Positions 62,601 through 64,000 of a stretch of DNA of 64,000 bases are shown here, in pieces. The DNA lies in the NCBI GenBank assembly GCA_963662155.1, contig OY759266.1, forward strand, positions 58,992,010 to 59,056,009, read 5' to 3'. The position numbers and the translations under genes were made by a program. Numbering within the stretch: position 1 is the stretch's first letter; every line of letters starts with the position of its first letter. Under the pieces are notes generated by a model that saw nothing but the letters and a program-made list of their open reading frames with translations, searched no databases and was not told where the DNA came from. This DNA comes from Lamellibrachia columna. Lineage: Eukaryota; Annelida; Polychaeta; Sabellida; Siboglinidae.

Positions 62601-64000
62601 CAGTTCTGTACACAACAGTCCAATTCACAGTATACAAGGGTGGGGAGTCATACAGTACTGTTAAAATAGTTTATGACAGTCTCGTGTACCTCGATTATGT
62701 AATTGTAATTGCAGATACTATATGCAGAACCAACTGTTTATTCAAACAGTTTATTTTATATTTGTTAATCTGGACAAAATGTGTCAGACATAAATTTTTA
62801 TACGTTTTTTAGATCAAGTTTGTGACAAAAAAAATTACTGTAATTAATCGTAATTAATGGTGTAACTGTAACTGAAATTAAACATTAAAAGTATTATTTG
62901 ATCTTGAGTAATTGCACCCAGTCATGGTCACAACAAACATGTGCGTTACTGCCAAGGGATAAAGGCAACCTGAATGGATGCGTGACGTACCATTGACATT
63001 CTGTAATAGAATAGAACAAGACAGTTTGGAGAGCGTTCCTCCTTCTTGGAACTGCATCTGCGTTCAACCTTATCCCTGAAACAAAAGGTTCATAATGTCA
63101 CTAAACATGACTGTAAACAATGGAATCAGAAAATCACGACCTTCCTGAGATGTGTGGGGGGTGCATTTAGATGGCAAGATACAGACACCATGTCTGTCGA
63201 CAAAAAAATCACTCTTGCAAAGCAGTATTAGGATACCCTCAATTGACATACTCCTGGAATGGATCCAGAAAACTGTGACATAGTTTATAGTTTTATTGAC
63301 TTACATACTATTTGAAGTGACACAGACAAAAGTGACTTTACTACTTCCTTGATTGACATGCTCTTGGAATTGACCAATTTGACATTTATTTTGACCAACC
63401 CCACATACTCTTGAAACTGTAGAGCTACAATACATATTTGACAGGTTCCTTGACAGACAACCCCATGGAGCTGACACACAGACAGCAGTGACACCTTTGA
63501 CAGTTCCCTTGACAGACAACCCCATGGAGCTGACACACAGACAGCAGTGACACCTTTGACAGGTTCCTTGACAGACAACCCCATGAAGCTGACACACAGA
63601 CAGCAGTGACACCTTTGACAGTTTCTTTGACAGACAAACTTGAGGAGCCAACACACAGACAGCAGTGACACCTTTGACAGTTTCCTTGACAGACAACCTC
63701 GAGGAGCCGACACACAGACAGCAGTGACACATTTAATAGTTTTGTTGACAACCTCAATGAACCGCCACACAGAGAACAGTGACACATTTGAGTTTTGTTG
63801 ACAGACTTGGTGAAAAAATACACAGAGAGAAGAGTGACATACCTGATAGCTTTCTTGTCTGACATATTTTTTGGGAGTTCCCTGATCTCTTCCATTGTTT
63901 CCTTTGCAGTGTCAACATTATCCGTGCCACCAGTGTTGTTGATGATAACGTCAGCGATATCATCATTATCAAATTTCTCTCCATGTCTCAAGCGGATTGT
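29467..64000 (-). CDS. TMC: Transmembrane channel-like (TMC) protein, TMC5/TMC7 type, 16 coding exons, 5' partial
   Basis: Exons in transcript order: 64000-63843, 63075-62991, 62605-62330, 61208-61060, 60266-60116, 54077-53916, 51748-51606, 49061-48872, 48324-48227, 45113-45024, 44504-44429, 41291-41161, 39070-38900, 37050-36972, 30508-30385, 29681-29467. All are GT-AG and every phase agrees: 2298 nt, 765 residues plus TAG. Family landmarks in order: FGTGVTSYF before the first membrane helix, [25 protein letters not shown], a CWEN form of the family's CWET signature, [23 protein letters not shown] and EGKDKNF. Some nine to ten hydrophobic helices are visible. TMC proteins are multi-pass membrane proteins related to the anoctamin/OSCA fold; TMC1/2 are mechanotransduction channels, while the role of the TMC5/7 branch is less clear. 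The start codon lies beyond the right edge. The many introns are largely minisatellite. Confidence 0.93.
29740..29945 (-). mobile_element. LINE ORF2 C-terminal remnant
   Basis: On the minus strand the frame reads [32 protein letters not shown] and [12 protein letters not shown], interrupted by stops; this is the C-terminal end of a non-LTR retrotransposon ORF. It lies in TMC intron 15. Confidence 0.5.
30385..30508 (-). CDS. TMC: TMC exon 15
   Basis: Acceptor cactcacag, donor gtgaga, 124 nt, phase 0 to phase 1. Encodes [15 protein letters not shown], matching the TMC5 cytosolic tail, then a polar stretch. Read without splicing it stops four codons later, but the donor is strong and exon 16 continues in frame. 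Confidence 0.85.
30515..34998. repeat. 48-bp minisatellite, about 93 copies
   Basis: Unit gaacaaccacggccatcagt plus acactcatccacacagcaag and ctcctgat, in TMC intron 14, ending 7 bp from exon 15. Open on both strands (minus-strand repeat [16 protein letters not shown]), but it lies in an intron. Confidence 0.98.
35050..35286. repeat. 39-bp minisatellite, 6 copies
   Basis: Unit gcttaaaggtgtacaatact plus cacagttggcacctatgta, in TMC intron 14. Confidence 0.95.
35799..36165 (+). pseudogene. Decayed THAP-domain sequence
   Basis: From an ATG, the frame encodes [22 protein letters not shown], a TAG, then [18 protein letters not shown], matching the C2CH zinc-binding THAP pattern (C-x-A-x-x-C/G-C-x-N, W, P-T-x-H). 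The later Cys-x-x-His pair is lost, and a shifted frame gives [12 protein letters not shown], like the THAP-terminal A-V-P-T-L-F-P. Stops and frame changes show it is dead. THAP domains occur in P-element-type transposases and in host genes; the source is probably a transposon inserted in TMC intron 14. Confidence 0.7.
36166..36970. other. TMC intron 14 near exon 14, no clear feature
   Basis: Unique, AT-rich. It may contain the rest of the inserted element that carried the THAP sequence, but I found no terminal repeats. Confidence 0.4.
36972..37050 (-). CDS. TMC: TMC exon 14
   Basis: Acceptor gttgttgcag, donor gtgcgt, 79 nt, phase 2 to phase 0. Encodes [20 protein letters not shown] and then RKQIQM, the cytosolic basic helix after the last membrane segment. 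Its acceptor borders an array in which gttgcag recurs in nearly every unit. Confidence 0.9.
37051..38132. repeat. Approximately 16-bp array carrying the exon 14 acceptor, about 68 copies
   Basis: Unit actgcaacaacacaac with catcac, catgac and catgta variants. On the minus strand each unit ends in ttgcag|T, like the true acceptor at 37051. Confidence 0.96.
38330..38406. repeat. 17-bp tandem repeat, about 4.5 copies
   Basis: Unit gccaccctgtttgattg in TMC intron 13. Confidence 0.93.
38520..38697. repeat. 43-bp tandem repeat, 4 copies
   Basis: Unit cagccgttcacaaaatgtgc plus tcgtagcatgttggtacattaa, in TMC intron 13. Confidence 0.93.
38755..38905 (-). repeat. 19-bp repeat carrying the exon 13 donor, about 7 copies
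   Basis: On the minus strand the unit is gtatgtcaaaaaatgtctg, so GTCTG|gtatgt recurs after the true donor at 38899. Confidence 0.9.
38900..39070 (-). CDS. TMC: TMC exon 13
   Basis: Acceptor tgtttcag, donor gtatgt, 171 nt, phase 2 at both ends. Encodes [18 protein letters not shown], the conserved Cys-Gly-Pro-Phe extracellular loop, and a final hydrophobic helix ([13 protein letters not shown]). The donor is repeated about seven times just downstream. Confidence 0.93.
39160..39465 (+). mobile_element. tRNA-derived SINE
   Basis: Begins with tRNA-like promoter boxes: A-box-like tggtgcagtggttagag and B-box-like ggattcaaat. A core follows (actcagctgtataaatgagta), then a tail containing gtaaagtgctttgagc and aacgcgctatttaa. 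This is the common 3' tail of V-type/L2-linked SINEs. It sits in TMC intron 12 immediately before the array that starts at 39471. Confidence 0.72.
39471..41210 (-). repeat. 63-bp array carrying the exon 12 end and donor, about 25 copies plus four 33-bp forms
   Basis: On the + strand the unit runs from aagacaacgctgtaggagac to gaagacaaagacttac. On the minus strand it is the last 50 bases of exon 12 plus gtaagtctttgtc. One unit near 40340 has lost a base and its donor. The + strand frame ([20 protein letters not shown]) is an artefact. Confidence 0.97.
41161..41291 (-). CDS. TMC: TMC exon 12 (source of the 63-bp array)
   Basis: Acceptor gttgtag, donor gtaagt, 131 nt, phase 0 to phase 2. Encodes [20 protein letters not shown] and a hydrophobic helix ([20 protein letters not shown]). 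It fits exactly between exons 11 and 13 in sequence and phase. The last 50 bases plus 13 intron bases are repeated downstream; reading past the first donor gives an immediate TAA, so the first donor must be the one used. Confidence 0.9.
41292..41724. other. TMC intron 11, left part, no feature seen
   Basis: Unique sequence between the exon 12 acceptor and the 37-bp array. Confidence 0.5.
41725..44140. repeat. 37-bp minisatellite, about 65 copies
   Basis: Unit gatgacttcctgttcatgat plus atataatacaggtagag, in TMC intron 11. It ends at a short LINE-tail-like piece (44150-44175). Confidence 0.97.
44429..44504 (-). CDS. TMC: TMC exon 11
   Basis: Acceptor tttgtag, donor gtaagt, 76 nt, ending in phase 0. 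Encodes [20 protein letters not shown] and then LFYIKK, the conserved pore-region helix of TMC proteins. Confidence 0.94.
44674..44741. mobile_element. Very short pogo-like MITE
   Basis: Terminal inverted repeats of about 25 bp (left cagtaaaatctgcc, right ggacaggtttcactg) with TA on both sides (44672-44673, 44742-44743). At 68 bp it is almost only its two ends. It lies in TMC intron 10. Confidence 0.65.
44742..45023. other. TMC intron 10, AT-rich
   Basis: AT-rich stretch after the MITE; nothing else seen. Confidence 0.5.
45024..45113 (-). CDS. TMC: TMC exon 10
   Basis: Acceptor ttttgcag, donor gtaggt, 90 nt, phase 2 at both ends. Encodes [20 protein letters not shown], matching the family's E-F-x-I-x-R-N-x-L-x-L-I-Y-x-Q-x-L-x-W. 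Confidence 0.94.
45405..47335. repeat. 57-bp minisatellite made from a LINE 3' end, about 34 copies
   Basis: Unit aggaagatttaacaagattg plus ccatacaaagtaacaagcta and cagatggcaagtggaca. It closely matches the LINE 3' sequence at 8925-8985 (aacaagattgccatcca, then agatggcaagtggacaagg). It lies in TMC intron 9. Confidence 0.96.
47570..47740. repeat. Approximately 44-bp tandem repeat, 4 copies
   Basis: Core aataataccatttgccttca plus gaacatgtagaaactactgt, in TMC intron 9. Confidence 0.88.
47741..48226. other. TMC intron 9, right part, no feature seen
   Basis: Unique AT-rich sequence between a short repeat and the exon 9 donor. Confidence 0.5.
48227..48324 (-). CDS. TMC: TMC exon 9, CWE signature
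   Basis: Acceptor tgtttcag, donor gtatgt, 98 nt, ending in phase 2. Encodes [20 protein letters not shown] and a helix ending CSEFLKK. CWE-x(3)-GQ is the signature of the TMC family; here the fourth position is Asn instead of the usual Thr. Confidence 0.94.
48361..48650. repeat. 42- to 46-bp repeat with internal (GT)n, 6 copies
   Basis: Unit gtgcattagtgtacatgtgt plus ttgtgggcatgcgtgtgtgt; length varies through the GT run. It lies in TMC intron 8. Confidence 0.93.
48756..48875 (-). repeat. 29-bp repeat carrying the exon 8 donor, 4 copies
   Basis: On the minus strand the unit is gtaagtctagggttgacagt plus gacacccct. CCCT|gtaagt recurs, then a weaker gtgagt copy. Confidence 0.92.
48872..49061 (-). 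CDS. TMC: TMC exon 8, helix plus Thr/Ser-rich extracellular loop
   Basis: Acceptor gtttgtag, donor gtaagt, 190 nt, phase 2 to phase 0. Encodes a hydrophobic helix ([13 protein letters not shown]), then an unusually Thr/Ser-rich loop ([18 protein letters not shown]) with an NTT sequon, leading directly into CWEN of exon 9. The donor lies in a 29-bp unit present four times. Confidence 0.88.
49062..49694. other. TMC intron 7, left part, no feature seen
   Basis: Unique sequence between the exon 8 acceptor and the 31-bp array. Confidence 0.5.
49695..51452. repeat. 31-bp minisatellite, about 57 copies
   Basis: Unit ggtggtcactgtcagggtgc plus atgtcactgag, with 28-bp variants. A multi-unit block (gttagg, ggttac and short cactgggtgg marks) recurs near 50204, 50670 and 51030. 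It lies in TMC intron 7. Confidence 0.97.
51606..51748 (-). CDS. TMC: TMC exon 7
   Basis: Acceptor gttttag, donor gtaaga, 143 nt, phase 0 to phase 2. Encodes [20 protein letters not shown] and then [16 protein letters not shown], the conserved helix pair of the TMC core. The acceptor and first 14 exon bases are repeated about 37 times in the preceding intron (51735-53535). Confidence 0.9.
51735..53537 (-). repeat. 48-bp array carrying the exon 7 acceptor, about 37 copies
   Basis: On the + strand the unit is tagcattgctactctaaaac plus caacatatacacagctatgt and acagtgta. On the minus strand each gives gtttt(g)ag|AGTAGCAATGCTAT, the true acceptor and first 14 exon bases. Confidence 0.96.
53538..53915. 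other. TMC intron 6, right part
   Basis: Loose repetition of tgactttgctactctaa (three or four diverged copies between 53670 and 53890); otherwise unique. Confidence 0.5.
53916..54077 (-). CDS. TMC: TMC exon 6
   Basis: Acceptor gttacag, donor gtaag, 162 nt, phase 0. Encodes [18 protein letters not shown] and then a hydrophobic helix ([19 protein letters not shown]), as in TMC5/6/7. Confidence 0.93.
54078..55036. other. TMC intron 5, left part
   Basis: Mostly unique and AT-rich. A G-rich stretch at 54840-54880 (ggtgggtgggtgggtg) has four G-runs and could form a quadruplex. Confidence 0.5.
55037..56995. repeat. 39-bp minisatellite, about 50 copies
   Basis: Unit ggcagtgtgtggtgcctggc plus tatcagtgggactgttcca, in TMC intron 5. 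Open in several frames on both strands; none is a gene. Confidence 0.97.
56996..58134. other. TMC intron 5, middle, no clear feature
   Basis: Unique AT-rich sequence. A phrase near 57690 (cagtggcgtatttagggg) looks like a transposon end, but I found no matching partner. Confidence 0.4.
58135..59518. repeat. 52-bp minisatellite, about 26 copies, very uniform
   Basis: Unit cttcctggggaggccaccct plus ggcatggggaagagtttcta and cctaaccagtat, in TMC intron 5. Copies differ at only a few sites, suggesting recent expansion. Confidence 0.97.
59535..59972. repeat. 56-bp minisatellite, about 8 copies
   Basis: Unit gtttacgatcctcagctcag plus tagagtatccatccatctgt and tgacaactttaaccgt, directly after the 52-bp array. 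Confidence 0.96.
60116..60266 (-). CDS. TMC: TMC exon 5, cytosolic loop
   Basis: Acceptor cttgcag, donor gtacgg, 151 nt, ending in phase 0. Encodes [18 protein letters not shown] and [10 protein letters not shown]. The CGWDY motif marks the TMC cytosolic loop after the second helix. Confidence 0.93.
60307..60530. repeat. 15-bp repeat, about 15 copies
   Basis: Unit acacaccatgccaac, in TMC intron 4, 40 bp from the exon 5 acceptor. Confidence 0.93.
60531..61059. other. TMC intron 4, no feature seen
   Basis: Unique AT-rich sequence. Confidence 0.5.
61060..61208 (-). CDS. TMC: TMC exon 4
   Basis: Acceptor atttgtag, donor gtgggc, 149 nt, ending in phase 2. Encodes [19 protein letters not shown], the conserved extracellular motif after the first helix, then a hydrophobic helix ([20 protein letters not shown]). 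NYT is a possible glycosylation site. Confidence 0.93.
61430..62338 (-). repeat. 50-bp array carrying the exon 3 donor, about 16 copies, plus a 63-bp duplication
   Basis: On the minus strand each unit is gtagggctcgcatattatct followed by aataccaatgcaaggctttc and actggtggg, so CTGG(C/T)GGG|gtaggg recurs. At 61430-61530 a different block (gacagttacattccaccagt) is duplicated. Confidence 0.94.
62330..62605 (-). CDS. TMC: TMC exon 3, first membrane helix
   Basis: Acceptor ctgtacag, donor gtaggg, 276 nt, phase 0 at both ends. Encodes [19 protein letters not shown], then [14 protein letters not shown] and a hydrophobic helix ending PQLLWR: the conserved TMC segment before and through the first membrane helix. 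The donor region is repeated about 16 times in the intron that follows. Confidence 0.93.
62606..62990. other. TMC intron 2, no feature seen
   Basis: Unique AT-rich sequence between exons 3 and 2. Confidence 0.5.
62991..63075 (-). CDS. TMC: TMC exon 2
   Basis: Acceptor tgtttcag, donor gtacgt, 85 nt, from phase 2 to phase 0. Encodes [17 protein letters not shown] and YYRMSM, a basic cytosolic segment. Confidence 0.82.
63076..63435. other. TMC intron 1, left part, no feature seen
   Basis: Unique sequence between exon 2 and the 60-bp array. Confidence 0.5.
63436..63842 (-). repeat. 60-bp repeat after the exon 1 donor, about 6 copies
   Basis: On the minus strand: aaggtgtcactgctgtctgt plus gtgtcagctccatggggttg, getting closer to the start of the intron (gtatgtcactcttctc) near exon 1. 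Confidence 0.9.
63843..64000 (-). CDS. TMC: TMC exon 1 (first visible, partial)
   Basis: Reads from the window edge to donor gtatgt, ending in phase 2. Encodes a polar cytosolic N-terminal stretch with [16 protein letters not shown] and [17 protein letters not shown]. The last part matches the basic Leu/Pro region ahead of the TMC core. Confidence 0.82.

Overview
The window is nuclear DNA of a multicellular animal. It has GT-AG introns, a transmembrane channel-like (TMC) gene, a PLAT/ankyrin gene, a Tigger/pogo transposon relic, a LINE 3' end, tRNA-derived SINEs and a THAP-domain relic. The style suits an invertebrate with a minisatellite-rich genome. A lophotrochozoan such as a mollusc is my guess, but nothing in the sequence proves it.

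Two genes lie tail to tail. Gene 1 (+ strand, 625-22892; its 5' end lies left of the window) was rebuilt as 14 coding exons whose phases all agree. They encode a 756-residue C-terminal fragment: a basic N-terminal part, a PLAT domain, a long acidic Ser-rich linker, ankyrin repeats and a charged C-terminal helix. Gene 2 (- strand, from beyond 64000 down to a stop at 29467) was rebuilt as 16 coding exons, again with every phase agreeing. It encodes 765 residues of a TMC protein closest to the TMC5/TMC7 type; only the extreme N-terminus is missing. The two genes are about 6.6 kb apart (stop to stop).

By my rough sum, more than half of the window is tandem repeat. About 35 separate arrays, with units of 15 to 63 bp and 2 to about 130 copies, fill the introns and the space between the genes. 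Many have units divisible by three and so stay open in several frames, giving ORFs of up to about 1200 codons. These are not genes: they sit in introns whose flanking exons join in phase.

The main observation is that many arrays start exactly at a splice junction, so each unit carries a copy of the real splice site, often with some exon sequence. I see this for three gene 1 junctions (exon 1 donor, exon 6 acceptor, exon 10 donor) and six TMC junctions (donors of exons 3, 8, 12 and 13; acceptors of exons 7 and 14), with weaker cases at four more. The clearest is the 63-bp array at 39600-41210. Its unit is the last 50 bases of TMC exon 12 plus the first 13 bases of the intron, repeated about 25 times. 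The splicing machinery must choose one true site beside anything from 1 to about 70 copies. Other arrays grew from transposable-element ends: a LINE 3' end and a tRNA-like SINE head.
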